Below, in pieces: positions 52,667 through 61,566 of a stretch of 64,000 nt of DNA. Below the pieces are notes generated by a model. The model was not told where the DNA came from, ran no database searches, and was given only the letters and a program-made list of their open reading frames with translations. Location: the NCBI RefSeq assembly GCF_039545035.1, contig NZ_BAABRO010000002.1, positions 868,001-932,000 on the forward strand. Direction: 5' to 3'. Position 1 is the stretch's first letter, and every line of letters starts with the position of its first letter. Position numbers and translations under genes: made by a program. This DNA is from Novipirellula caenicola (GTDB lineage: Bacteria; Planctomycetota; Planctomycetia; Pirellulales; Pirellulaceae).

Positions 52667-53768
52667 AGGCAACCTCCGTCTCACTGCACTGGCCTTCGAT
52701 TGAGAATCGATTCTCTCGAGGCAGCAATTTTGTGCCGATCAGTCGCGTGACTTCACCAGTTGTGATTTGCCAAAAAAAGTGGCCCCGGCTAGCGGCGACA
52801 TCGCCAGCCCATTGTTTGCGTGCCTTGCGAATGCTCGGGTCATCGTAGGCATCGTGGTCGATCGCATTACTGATGATCTCGATCCTTGTTTGTTCGTTGG
52901 TGATCAAATTCAGTCGCCGACGCAGGACTTTATCCGAAGATTCCAGTGCCAAGACCGCAGGCCGCAGGTCGACTATTTGCAAACCGTTGATGGAGACGAT
53001 CGGATCGAGGTCGCCGAGCAATTTTTCTTTCAGGTCGCTGTATTTATCACCCGAAGGCAATTTGCTCATGATCAGCGAAGATTTGCCCGTGACGGTGTCG
53101 AGTTCAAAATAGTGGAAACAGCGACGATGCTGAATCCGATAGGCGTTGAACCAGAGATCGCCGTCCTGATAATCCTCGCTTTCCTCGCGTCGTTTCCAGA
53201 TGCGTTCTTGCGCCCAGCCAACTCGCAATTTTGATTCCTGAAAACTGATGCGGAAAATTGCAGGCTCTTGCTCCGGCCATAGCGGACGCTCTGCGTCGAG
53301 GAGATGTCCGAGATGGAGTTTCGAAAGCAACGAAACCGCTTTGCGTTTGCTGGATAGCCGGTCGCAGACAGCGTCGGTGACGTCAAAAAGGTGGATTTGG
53401 TGATTCCCCCAGCCCTCGACTTCCTCGAGCCATTGCTGGATTTGCTCTAGCGAAATCTTGCCGCTGGCAACGCCACTGCGAAGCCGATCATAGGCCTGTA
53501 CTTTTGTCCCTCTTGGTTTTAACCCCGCATCGGCGAGTAGTTTGTCGGCATTTTCGCCTTTTAACGCCAATAGGTATTCGATCGCTCGTTGCGTTGACGT
53601 TTGATCAGCTACGAGTGATTGCTTCGGCGCTAAACGTACGCTCGATGTTGCAGCGGATCGGCCATTCTCGCTGAGCCGCTTCGTAGAGCGTTGCGGTGTG
53701 CCGGATGAGTTTGTGATGGAGACCAAGAAAAACGCTCCGCAGTGAATAAATGTCACCTTTGATGTCAT
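52635..53768 (-). CDS. Unknown protein with a SAP-like segment
   Basis: A 377-residue protein. Residues about 60-115 include YLLALKGENADKLLADAGL and KPRGTKVQAYDRLRSGVASG, which resembles the SAP motif (two helices with G-x-K between), found in DNA-binding proteins. The remainder is mixed alpha/beta with Trp- and Arg-rich patches (VGWAQERIWKRREESEDYQD) and belongs to no family I can name. The first 30 residues are hydrophobic and Ser/Thr-rich, so the true start may lie further in. It is the first gene of a coupled pair with the SEFIR gene and is divergent from the caspase gene across 190 bases. It could be a specificity or regulatory subunit. Confidence 0.55.
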   Translation of the reverse strand: MTSKVTFIHCGAFFLVSITNSSGTPQRSTKRLSENGRSAATSSVRLAPKQSLVADQTSTQRAIEYLLALKGENADKLLADAGLKPRGTKVQAYDRLRSGVASGKISLEQIQQWLEEVEGWGNHQIHLFDVTDAVCDRLSSKRKAVSLLSKLHLGHLLDAERPLWPEQEPAIFRISFQESKLRVGWAQERIWKRREESEDYQDGDLWFNAYRIQHRRCFHYFELDTVTGKSSLIMSKLPSGDKYSDLKEKLLGDLDPIVSINGLQIVDLRPAVLALESSDKVLRRRLNLITNEQTRIEIISNAIDHDAYDDPSIRKARKQWAGDVAASRGHFFWQITTGEVTRLIGTKLLPRENRFSIEGQCSETEVAYVLQCMRAIS

Positions 53769-53958
53769 AGGAATCTAAATCACTCTATGTGAAATTGTGC
53801 TTCAATGGGAGCAAGAAAGGCATTTTCTCGGTTAATTTTTTATCGTCTCCTCTTTTGCTTGTGCGCCGATGTGAGTGGGTGTAACCTGAGGAAGGTCGAC
53901 AGTGTCCCTTTGTTGACTTTTCACCAAGATCTTAGTCGAGGCAACGGAGACGATTGCG
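53769..53958. promoter_or_regulatory. Shared divergent promoter region of the SEFIR and caspase/CHAT units
   Basis: These 190 bases must supply transcription to both sides. No consensus promoter or operator could be assigned. The caspase start has GGAG about 9 bases before ATG (AACGGAGACGATTGCG). A shared regulator site here would make the four genes one regulated unit. Confidence 0.4.
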
Positions 53959-55992
53959 ATGGCGAGTCGAGCATTTTTGTCGGGAATCAACGACTACAAA
54001 ACGATTGGTGATCTGCGAGGGTGCATCAATGACACGCGTTCGCTGAAACGATTGTTAGTCGATGAATTCGGGTTTGACCCCGATCACATCCGAGTGCGAA
54101 CGGATGCCGAGGTGACGAAGTCCGAATTGAACAAGGGTTGGAAGTGGTTGCTTAAAGATGCACAGCCAGGCGACCGGCTGGTATTTCATTTTTCCGGACA
54201 TGGATCGTACACCGCCGATACCGACGGCGAGGCGGGCGAGGCCGATTTTCGAGATGAACTACTTTGTTTGTACGGAATGGATTGGAAAGATCCTAAAACC
54301 TATCTGCTTGATGACGAGTTGCGAGCGTGGACGGAGCAGATTCCCGACGGTGTCGATGTGACATTTGTGCTGGATTGTTGCCATAGCGGAACGGGCACCC
54401 GTTTTATTGCTCCTGAGTTAAGCCGTGCTGCTAAGACCGATTTTTTAACCGCAGGTTCACTGTCGCTGGATCACGTGGCGGCCGAGCGAAGTCGCGGCGA
54501 CGTAAGAGCGGCAGCACGCAGCGTGGACGAGATTGCAGGAGTCCGGCCGGCAACTCCTGACGAAATCGACCGCCATACCGTGCTGGCCCGCTTCGCACCG
54601 CCTCCGATTGAGGTGCAAGTGGCGATCGCGGATGCGACCAAATCTCGTTCGTTTCGTGGGGTGTTCGAAAGAACACGCTCGCGGGGTGACGGTGAAGAAA
54701 AGATGAACCACGTGCTGTGGTCAGGTTGTCGAGACGATCAAACCAGTGCCGATGCGTTCATTGGTAACGACTTTCACGGCGCCTTTACCTATTACTTCTG
54801 CGACGCGATTCGCAAGGCCGGAGAGGATCGCACGGCATCGTCAGTGATCCGTTCGCTACGCAGTCGTTTGCGTGAAGAGCGTTTCGATCAAGTTCCCCAG
54901 CTCGAGCCAAGTAGTACATCCAGCGTGGTGTTTGGTGGCAAGAAGGCCAGTGGTGGTGACGATGCCGGCATCGGCGACGCTGGGACGGAGACCGGATCGC
55001 CATTGTTGCCGAACATTTCCGCAGCGGACTGGAAGCAATTGTTGGCCACATTACAGCAAATTGCCGACCACTTGGCGTCGACTCAGCCGGGAAGCGGTCG
55101 CGAGGGGCTGCTGGTCGGCGAGCGAGCGAGCGGACAAGCCTTGGTTTACGTTCATGGGATCTGTGAACATGCCGCTCATTATTCCGATGGATGGTGGAAT
55201 GCGATGGCACCTTATCTGTCATCGCAAACCCGCAATACGCTGGACGCCAATCGGAAAGAGGTGCTATGGAGCAAGCATGTCTCCAAAATGAACCGTGAAC
55301 TCAGTCGCGAAGTTGATCCGGTGCAACAGCAAGAGATGGAGCTGATGCTAGAAGCAATCTTAGAAGAGCGAATGGCACGCGAAGCGGCCGAGCAGATTGC
55401 CGAACGCGCCGAACGAAGTGGTGATCGCGGGATCGATCGCGAAATCGAAGGGGCGGTACCTCGAGCGGCGTTTGGGATTCCGGGACTCGATTGCGTTGAT
55501 GATTTTGTCAAATACCTGTCCAGCGATCGGATTCGCCGTCTGGTGATCGACGAATGCACCGCTGTCGTTCGTCCGCTGCTGCAGCAAGGCAAATCGATCG
55601 AACTGATCAGCCATAGCTGGGGGACGGTGGTCGCGTATGAGGCACTGCGGTCGCTCGAACGCGAAGGGTTGCCTGGCCGTGTCCACAATTGGTTTACCGT
55701 GGGAGCGGCGTTGGCGATTAAGTTTGTGGCGAAACGTTTGCGTCCCGACGATGGCAGGAAACCGCAGATGGTCGACCATTGGATCAACCTGAATGCGCGA
55801 GGTGACGGTGTCGGCGGCAGCTTGATCGCAACGGGGATGCAAGTCGATCGCGAGTTCTTGAGACTCGATCCATTTGGATGTTCCTCGACGTTTGGGTTTG
55901 TCTCTCCGGCTTGTGCGCACTCGTCCTACTTCAAATCGGGCAATAGCCGCGTGAACCGAGACGTGTTTGCTCATTCGATTGACCAGGTATAA
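53959..55992 (+). CDS. Caspase-like (C14) protease fused to an alpha/beta hydrolase
   Basis: A 677-residue protein. The N-terminal metacaspase-type fold begins SRAFLSGINDYKTIGDLRGC. The catalytic pair is H81 (FHFSGHGSY) and C141 (LDCCHSG), and acidic residues around them suit a P1 Arg/Lys preference (family knowledge). A linker at about 310-390 leads to an alpha/beta hydrolase: YVHGICEHAAHYSDGWW oxyanion loop, and SHSWGTVV nucleophile elbow with S553, near the G-x-S-x-G pattern. A long acidic helix (QQEMELMLEAILEERMAREA) sits between. The ATG at 53959 follows a Shine-Dalgarno-like GGAG. The stop is four bases before the GTG of the CHAT gene. It probably acts as effector or processor in the same pathway; self-cleavage to free the hydrolase is conceivable. 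Confidence 0.86.
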   Translation: MASRAFLSGINDYKTIGDLRGCINDTRSLKRLLVDEFGFDPDHIRVRTDAEVTKSELNKGWKWLLKDAQPGDRLVFHFSGHGSYTADTDGEAGEADFRDELLCLYGMDWKDPKTYLLDDELRAWTEQIPDGVDVTFVLDCCHSGTGTRFIAPELSRAAKTDFLTAGSLSLDHVAAERSRGDVRAAARSVDEIAGVRPATPDEIDRHTVLARFAPPPIEVQVAIADATKSRSFRGVFERTRSRGDGEEKMNHVLWSGCRDDQTSADAFIGNDFHGAFTYYFCDAIRKAGEDRTASSVIRSLRSRLREERFDQVPQLEPSSTSSVVFGGKKASGGDDAGIGDAGTETGSPLLPNISAADWKQLLATLQQIADHLASTQPGSGREGLLVGERASGQALVYVHGICEHAAHYSDGWWNAMAPYLSSQTRNTLDANRKEVLWSKHVSKMNRELSREVDPVQQQEMELMLEAILEERMAREAAEQIAERAERSGDRGIDREIEGAVPRAAFGIPGLDCVDDFVKYLSSDRIRRLVIDECTAVVRPLLQQGKSIELISHSWGTVVAYEALRSLEREGLPGRVHNWFTVGAALAIKFVAKRLRPDDGRKPQMVDHWINLNARGDGVGGSLIATGMQVDREFLRLDPFGCSSTFGFVSPACAHSSYFKSGNSRVNRDVFAHSIDQV

Positions 55993-55996
55993 GCCA

Positions 55997-58900
55997 GTGG
56001 CCCGCGAGACTCGATCCACTGATTCTGCGGCGGTCACTCGGCCGCTGTTTTCCATTGCTGTCGCGCGGGTGTCGGACGAGGATCGTCAGTGGGCGCAGCG
56101 ATTGGGGCATGAACTCTACCAAGTCCTGACTCGCGACCCCGACGATCCGCTGTCGTTCGGGCCAGGGATTCCGGTCGCGATTGATGTTGATTTGAACGAC
56201 GCCGCAATTGGCGGTGACTGCGAGCGAGACGCGGTCGACACTCGGTCGCACTTGACCGCGTTGGCCGAACATGTCTTGGTCGTGATGGTGGCAGGAACCA
56301 ACACGTTGCTGCTCGAGCCCGACGAGACTGTCCAGCGGATGAACCGTTACGGTGGCGAGCAAGTTCGACTCACCAAGCTGCTCGTACCGACCGATGCTCG
56401 CTGGTCGGGTGAAGCAAAACGGATGAGCAAGGTCGAGGTTGCCGATGCGGTGCTGGGCAAAGAGGATATCAGCACGGTTGTGGATTGCGTACTGAAAACG
56501 ATGGGAGAGTGTTTTTTTCGCATTCACGACCAATCGGATACCGCGAAGCGTTTTCAGCTGATTCGGCCTCATCTGTTTCTTTCCAAAACGACTGCGGTGC
56601 CTGATCCAGTGCTGGGGAGCGTGTCGTTGCAATCGAGCGGAGCAAAGCGTTCGCCGCTTTGGCAATGTTTTTCATCGATTGGGATGATGGAGGACGCTGT
56701 GGTGGATCGCGTCGTTCAATCACAGGGGCAATTGGCCGGGGTGCTAGTGGCGTTGCAAGGATCGTCGGCGGGTGAGACGCGACTGCAGAATCGCGAAATC
56801 ATTGTGGCAAAGAAACAGGGGTGGCCCATCGTGTGGGTACCTCGCGAAGCTTCGTCCCCAGCGGCGAATGTGGTTCCGCCGACGGCGTTTCCGCAGTGGT
56901 TGTTTAACACGCAATCGACGAATCCCCAGCAGCGTGTTGTACGCTGGGAAACCTTGCTGCGGATGGCAGCGGTTGAATACTTGCGGCATGTGCATTTTCA
57001 TTTGATTGCCGATCGTATTATCGCAACAGCTCAGTTGCCGCTGAACACCGCTGTCATCGGCCGTGCACCCGAGTTGCTCGATCTGACAAGCGGTCCGCTC
57101 CGTGATGCGGCGACACGTACGGTTTTGTATCCTGATCCTGCGTTGACGCCCGAGGGCCGCGAAGTGCTGCGTGCAGCGGCCCCTTTGCTGCATCCAATCA
57201 CGCCATCGTCGTTGATCGGGCGTGGGATCAGCAATGACGCTGCGGGACGATTGATAACACCCTTGGATGGCATTCGCGTCGGTTTATCGGTGTCGTACAT
57301 TCGTGAGGAAGAGTTCGAACTGGGGCAGACGCAACTGCATTTGCAGGATGCCGTGGTTCAAATGACGCGAAGTCTGATCGGAGGCGGGGCTTCGATCAGC
57401 TACGGAGGTGGTTTTAAAATCGGCCGAGCCACTTCGATGACGCCGCTGCTTGGCGAGTTGATCGATGCGTACAACGAAACGGCAATCAATCCCGCACAGC
57501 GATTGCGGGTATTTCAGTCCGCCACTTCAAAACTGGACGACGTCCCAGAGACGGTTCGCTGCCAACTTCGTCACATGGGTAAATCGAAAGATCTCGCAGG
57601 AGCCCGGATCTTTTCCTCGGACGAATATGAACATCTGCCGTTTGGGATGTTGCTATCGGAAATGAGAGCGGTGATGACGGCAGAAACCGACGCTCGCGTC
57701 GCAATCGGAGGCCAACTGTTTCCGAGGGAAGTCGAGGGGAAAGCCGGGTATGGCGGTCGATTTTCAGGTGTTGCCGAAGAGGTGTACCGGGCCCTTGATG
57801 CGAAACAACCCGTCTATTTGTGTGGTGGCTTCGGTGGGCTGACGCGGCGATTGACTCGCTTGATGCAGCGGCCCGATGAAGACGATTCTTTTTGGGACGA
57901 GCGAAGCTATGGCGGCAATCGCCGATTCACTGGACTGGTCTGGGATTTTGATCATCATCCCAAACGGGGTCGGTTAAAACTGCCCACAAATTTGTTGGCA
58001 CTGGCGAAATTCATCGCCAAGTTTGCTCAGGCGTTGGGTGACGATGATGCGAAGTGGCGAGAATTCAATGGACTCGATCGCCAACAAAACGAAGTGCTGT
58101 TCAATGCAACCGATCCCATCTTATTGAGCTCGCTGGTTTCCGAAGGGTTGATGCGTTGGCGAACGCTACGTACGGTTCGCGATGGCAAGCTTCGGATCGA
58201 AGCGATCCACGGCAACGTCACTTCGGTAACCCACGCGGATGTGTTGGCGTTACCTGTGTTTGAGGACGTTGATCCACAAGGTGCCGGAGCCGCGATTGAT
58301 CGGATCACCGGGGGGATGGTGCGTCAGGCTCAATCGCAACTCGGCCGTTTGATTGGAGTTCGCAGCGACCAACTTGACGTCGACTACCTTTGCGCCGTGT
58401 CGCTCGGCAAAGTGTCCGAGAATAATGAAACGATGGCAAACGTGCAAAAGGCGATCCGTGAAGCGGCCGAACATATCATGTTGACATGCCGTGCCGAAGG
58501 ATTTGATTCACTTGCTGTTGTCACGTTTGGCGGTTCAACGCTGCATCACTACGAAGATGCGGTCAAAGCGATGTTGGAAGGCTTTCGAAGGCGTCCTGAT
58601 GGTTTGTTGATCAAATGGGTCGAAGCAGATGATGGTCGGTTCCGGCAGTTGTTGGAAACGTTGCGGCCGCGTAATGACACCGATGTGACCACGGTTCTAA
58701 AACCGACTCAAGCCGAGCCACCCACGTCGTACCCATGGTTCAGTTTGCTGGTTAAATACAAGGACAACGTGCTCGATGTGACCGCGTTACCGCAACATGG
58801 AACCGGAGTCGCATGGACTCACGCTGTGCCAGTGGATCCGCAAACGATCGACCAATTATCCACAGGTCGTGGCAGCAGAAACAAGTTGACGCCACACGAA

Positions 58901-59767
58901 GATGACTTGCGGGAACGCGGGATCGCACTGGTGAAGTTGTTGTTTGGTGACAATGCGGATGATTTTTGGAACCGCTGTAAAAATTGTCCGATCGCCATCA
59001 CTCATGACGTGACCGCGTCGAAAATTCCTTTCGAATTGATGCGATTCGCCGATGGAGATCTTGCCGACGATGTTCCCGCGATTCGGGGTGGAATTCACCG
59101 TTGGTTGGCGGTCAGCGGAAGCCGCATGTCGACCTCGTTCGGTCGTCCGCGTTTGGCAAGGAAATTGAGTGTGGGGTTGGTCATCGATCCGACGAACGAT
59201 CTCGACGGAGCTCGCCGCGAAGGACTTGCCATCAAGCGAACGCTTGTTGCGATGGGCAACGACGTGCAGTGGATCTGTTTGGGAGACGACGACCAAGCGG
59301 TCACGCGAGACGATGTTATTGACATGCTGCAACAAGTCGACGTGCTGCATTATTGTGGGCACGCCTACTTTGATGAAGACGATCGGACTCAATCCGGTCT
59401 GTTGCTGGCAGGGAACCAGCGACTGACGTCGCAAGATTTGAGTGCCGTTGCCCCGATTCCTCGTGTGGTGATCTTCAATGCATGTGAGGCGGGCCGTGTT
59501 CGCGGCCGCGCCAAACCGCCGCAATACGAAAGTTATTCGCTCGCCGAGATGGTGTTGCGTAGTGGTGTCGAAGCGTTTATCGGTACGTTCTGGGAGGTCG
59601 GGGACGATGCGGCGGCCGCCTTTGCCGGTGAGGTCTACACGGGGTTAACCGCAGGTTTGACGCTGCGTGATTCGGTCACGCAAGCACGAAAACAGCTTGC
59701 CGTTGCAAAGCAAAACGACTGGGCCAACTACATTTTGTATGGCGACGGTCGCTTCCGGCTCGCTTGA
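55997..59767 (+). CDS. TIR-like/SLOG/macro-like/CHAT protease
   Basis: A 1256-residue protein. Residues about 10-350 contain two TIR-like folds, both degenerate (FSIAVARVSDEDRQWAQRLG; GVLVALQGSSAGE, then TRLQNREIIVAKKQGWPIVW, with the Glu kept but the W-x3-E context lost). From 378 (LYPDPALTPEGREVL) to about 720 runs a SLOG module homologous to that of the 45.7-kb protein (SISYGGGFKIG, VAIGGQLFPREVEGK, VYLCGGFGGLTRRL, LFNATDPILLSSL). Residues about 731-880 resemble the macro-like N-terminal domain of leucyl aminopeptidases (VLALPVFEDVDPQGAGAAID). From about 985 a CHAT protease ends the chain, with H1122 (HYCGHAYF) and C1163 (FNACEAGR). GTG at 55997 is preferred over TTG at 55967. Co-operonic with the caspase gene. 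Confidence 0.86.
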   Translation: MARETRSTDSAAVTRPLFSIAVARVSDEDRQWAQRLGHELYQVLTRDPDDPLSFGPGIPVAIDVDLNDAAIGGDCERDAVDTRSHLTALAEHVLVVMVAGTNTLLLEPDETVQRMNRYGGEQVRLTKLLVPTDARWSGEAKRMSKVEVADAVLGKEDISTVVDCVLKTMGECFFRIHDQSDTAKRFQLIRPHLFLSKTTAVPDPVLGSVSLQSSGAKRSPLWQCFSSIGMMEDAVVDRVVQSQGQLAGVLVALQGSSAGETRLQNREIIVAKKQGWPIVWVPREASSPAANVVPPTAFPQWLFNTQSTNPQQRVVRWETLLRMAAVEYLRHVHFHLIADRIIATAQLPLNTAVIGRAPELLDLTSGPLRDAATRTVLYPDPALTPEGREVLRAAAPLLHPITPSSLIGRGISNDAAGRLITPLDGIRVGLSVSYIREEEFELGQTQLHLQDAVVQMTRSLIGGGASISYGGGFKIGRATSMTPLLGELIDAYNETAINPAQRLRVFQSATSKLDDVPETVRCQLRHMGKSKDLAGARIFSSDEYEHLPFGMLLSEMRAVMTAETDARVAIGGQLFPREVEGKAGYGGRFSGVAEEVYRALDAKQPVYLCGGFGGLTRRLTRLMQRPDEDDSFWDERSYGGNRRFTGLVWDFDHHPKRGRLKLPTNLLALAKFIAKFAQALGDDDAKWREFNGLDRQQNEVLFNATDPILLSSLVSEGLMRWRTLRTVRDGKLRIEAIHGNVTSVTHADVLALPVFEDVDPQGAGAAIDRITGGMVRQAQSQLGRLIGVRSDQLDVDYLCAVSLGKVSENNETMANVQKAIREAAEHIMLTCRAEGFDSLAVVTFGGSTLHHYEDAVKAMLEGFRRRPDGLLIKWVEADDGRFRQLLETLRPRNDTDVTTVLKPTQAEPPTSYPWFSLLVKYKDNVLDVTALPQHGTGVAWTHAVPVDPQTIDQLSTGRGSRNKLTPHEDDLRERGIALVKLLFGDNADDFWNRCKNCPIAITHDVTASKIPFELMRFADGDLADDVPAIRGGIHRWLAVSGSRMSTSFGRPRLARKLSVGLVIDPTNDLDGARREGLAIKRTLVAMGNDVQWICLGDDDQAVTRDDVIDMLQQVDVLHYCGHAYFDEDDRTQSGLLLAGNQRLTSQDLSAVAPIPRVVIFNACEAGRVRGRAKPPQYESYSLAEMVLRSGVEAFIGTFWEVGDDAAAAFAGEVYTGLTAGLTLRDSVTQARKQLAVAKQNDWANYILYGDGRFRLA

Positions 59768-60192
59768 GAAATGGGATGGTCTGCGGCAGCCGTCCGGCTG
59801 TGTTGATTTAGTGAGCCGCGACGCGTGAGTTTTGAAGTTGCGCTATTTGCTGTCGCGGAGCGACAAATTTCGATAGCCTCGGACTTTAGTCCGAGTGATT
59901 TTCGCCAATATCAATCGAGTCCCAGCGGGACGTTTTGTGACTTGATCGTTCGCTACAGAATGTCGCTCCGCGACTGGGTCCCAATTTCAGAACCGAAACC
60001 TTGGACTAAAAAGTCCAAGGCTATCCCATAAAGTGCCTCCGGCACAAAAACAGCAACTTCAAAACGCGTGACCGGCCGGGGCCCACATTTTACTCGGTGC
60101 ATTACGGCACTGGGCTCACTGCTACTGATTTCCTGGTGACTGAATCAGCAGCACGCCGATCGGTCGCGCGGATGCAAATCGAAGCCGCTTGG
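59768..60192. other. Intergenic region with a large foldback element
   Basis: This 425-base gap holds a CTGAGCCGCG-type end (from 59812) and a nested foldback (59819-60069). The remaining bases up to 60192 show nothing recognisable. Confidence 0.45.
59819..60069. repeat. Nested foldback (MITE-like) element of about 250 bp
   Basis: Outer arms GTTTTGAAGTTGC and GCAACTTCAAAAC lie at about 59829 and 60053. Inside are TGTCGCGGAGCGACA and TGTCGCTCCGCGACT, and the paired ATAGCCTCGGACTTTAGTCC and GGACTAAAAAGTCCAAGGCT. Each inner part is itself a hairpin, so the element can fold into several stems. Confidence 0.6.
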
Positions 60193-60582
60193 CTACCAAC
60201 CTAGGCCATAGCCGCGGTACCCCAATCCACCGATGCCGACACCACGACCAATTCCGATCGAAATGCCGCCGGATCGGTATCCGGGATTTCCATAATACGA
60301 GCGGCCAAAGTTGCCGTACCCACCGTAGCCCCGATAGCCACTGTAATTTCGATATCCGCCAAAATCACGGTATCCACCATACCCTCCATAGCCGACACTC
60401 ACACGTGGCGATCGGTAATTGGTATAGGCCGAGGTGCCGTAGTAGGATCGAACCGGAGTCTGATAGACCGGTTGGCTTGCGCAACTACCACGATGATGAC
60501 GATGTCCAAACGCGCTGGCTTGTCCTGACATCACAACCGAGCTGACAACAACCGCGGCCGACAACATAAGCGTACGAATCAT
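60193..60582 (-). CDS. Small secreted Gly/Tyr-rich protein
   Basis: A 129-residue exported protein. A signal peptide (MIRTLMLSAAVVVSSVVMSG, cleaved near QASA) is followed by a His-rich patch (FGHRHHRGSC) and about 80 residues of GYGGYGG, YRNYSGYRGYGG and IGIGRG repeats. Low complexity suggests a flexible, surface or matrix protein rather than an enzyme. The frame extends to 60804, but the ATG at 60582 gives the signal peptide. Similar short Gly/Tyr-rich exported proteins are common in planctomycetes. It is transcribed alone. Confidence 0.68.
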   Translation of the reverse strand: MIRTLMLSAAVVVSSVVMSGQASAFGHRHHRGSCASQPVYQTPVRSYYGTSAYTNYRSPRVSVGYGGYGGYRDFGGYRNYSGYRGYGGYGNFGRSYYGNPGYRSGGISIGIGRGVGIGGLGYRGYGLGW

Positions 60583-61024
60583 TGATTTTTCCTTTAAAAC
60601 CATGGGGAGTGTTGATTCAACATGATGGAAGTTCTCGTCACTGCATGAGTTCGCAAAACTCACGACAAGACTTCGTAAAGGCGAATGCATCTGCTGTGCC
60701 AAAAAGGTGCAGTGATCCAGCGGTGCTGGCTTTTGCCGAAGGAGGTGAACCAATCTATTCTTGCAGCGTTGTTTCGGAGGTCGAGCTGATCGCTTGGCCA
60801 CCACTTTCGCCCGTGTTGAACCGCCGCAGATCCGTTAACGATTTGAGCCGTTCCGACAGAAGAAAATCATGAAATCCGATTGCAAAGCGGTTTGATGGCA
60901 CTTCGCATGCACACAGGATCAGCTACCCCGATCACGAATACCCCGGTCACGAAGCGAGGTGGCGTTGATTCGGGAAGCGATGCGATGTTTTTCGAGAGCG
61001 GTTTGCAACGATTGGGAGATAACG
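60583..61024. other. Intergenic region, nothing recognised
   Basis: No gene or strong repeat is seen in 442 bases between the divergent Gly/Tyr-rich and small acidic protein genes. Their promoters presumably lie here. Confidence 0.35.
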
Positions 61025-61360
61025 ATGAAAAACGAGTGGATACCACGTGAGTGGGACGAACTTTGTCAACGATTGCTGCGACGTGCGGAAACGCAAGGAT
61101 CGGCATCGTGTCAGCAGCAAGCGAAAGAATTCAGTCAACAGCCCGAGCCAGACAGCTACCCCGAGTTGCTCGATCGGGTGCGTGAAGCGGCGACGTTGGC
61201 GATTGGCTGGAGCGACGCTGAGCCCGATGCATCGTCCGAATCAAAAGGATCGTCTACTGCTAGCAAGCAAATGAAATTCGATCCTGAACACGGAGTCGTG
61301 GATTCGATTGACGAAGCCAGTGCAGAATCGTTTCCCGCCAGCGACCCGCCTGCGTACTGA
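61025..61360 (+). CDS. Small acidic protein with an ESFPASDPP C-terminus
   Basis: A 111-residue soluble protein starting MKNEWIPREWDELCQRLLRR. The N-terminal half is helical and the middle is rich in Ser, Asp and Glu. The C-terminus is DEASAESFPASDPPAY, a short motif ending many small hypothetical bacterial proteins of unknown role. The frame opens at 60959, but the ATG at 61025 gives a compact product and follows a GGGAGATAACG leader. Function not known. Confidence 0.6.
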   Translation: MKNEWIPREWDELCQRLLRRAETQGSASCQQQAKEFSQQPEPDSYPELLDRVREAATLAIGWSDAEPDASSESKGSSTASKQMKFDPEHGVVDSIDEASAESFPASDPPAY

Positions 61361-61566
61361 GTGGTCGTCAACAATCGTTGTAAACCGCTGGTGGCAAAGC
61401 GATCGATCGCAAGCCCGAGGCCGTGGGGGCTCCCTCGGTTCAGTGCACGTTACTATCTTGCGTACACTTTCTTGCGTACAGCGGATTGTGGTGATGGAGG
61501 TCATTTCCACCGACACGCTGAACTCGGTTGACCAGACAAAAACTTGCAACGTATCGCTTTTATCCT

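Noticed and set aside
53805-54011. Short cysteine-rich open frame upstream of the caspase gene
   Set aside because: It overlaps the caspase start in another frame, lacks a ribosome site and has no recognisable feature. The region is better read as a divergent promoter.
35353-59767. A standard Thoeris or CBASS system
   Set aside because: There is TIR and SLOG but no Sir2-type ThsA, and no CD-NTase, SAVED or Cap-type accessory gene. The combination differs from those named systems.
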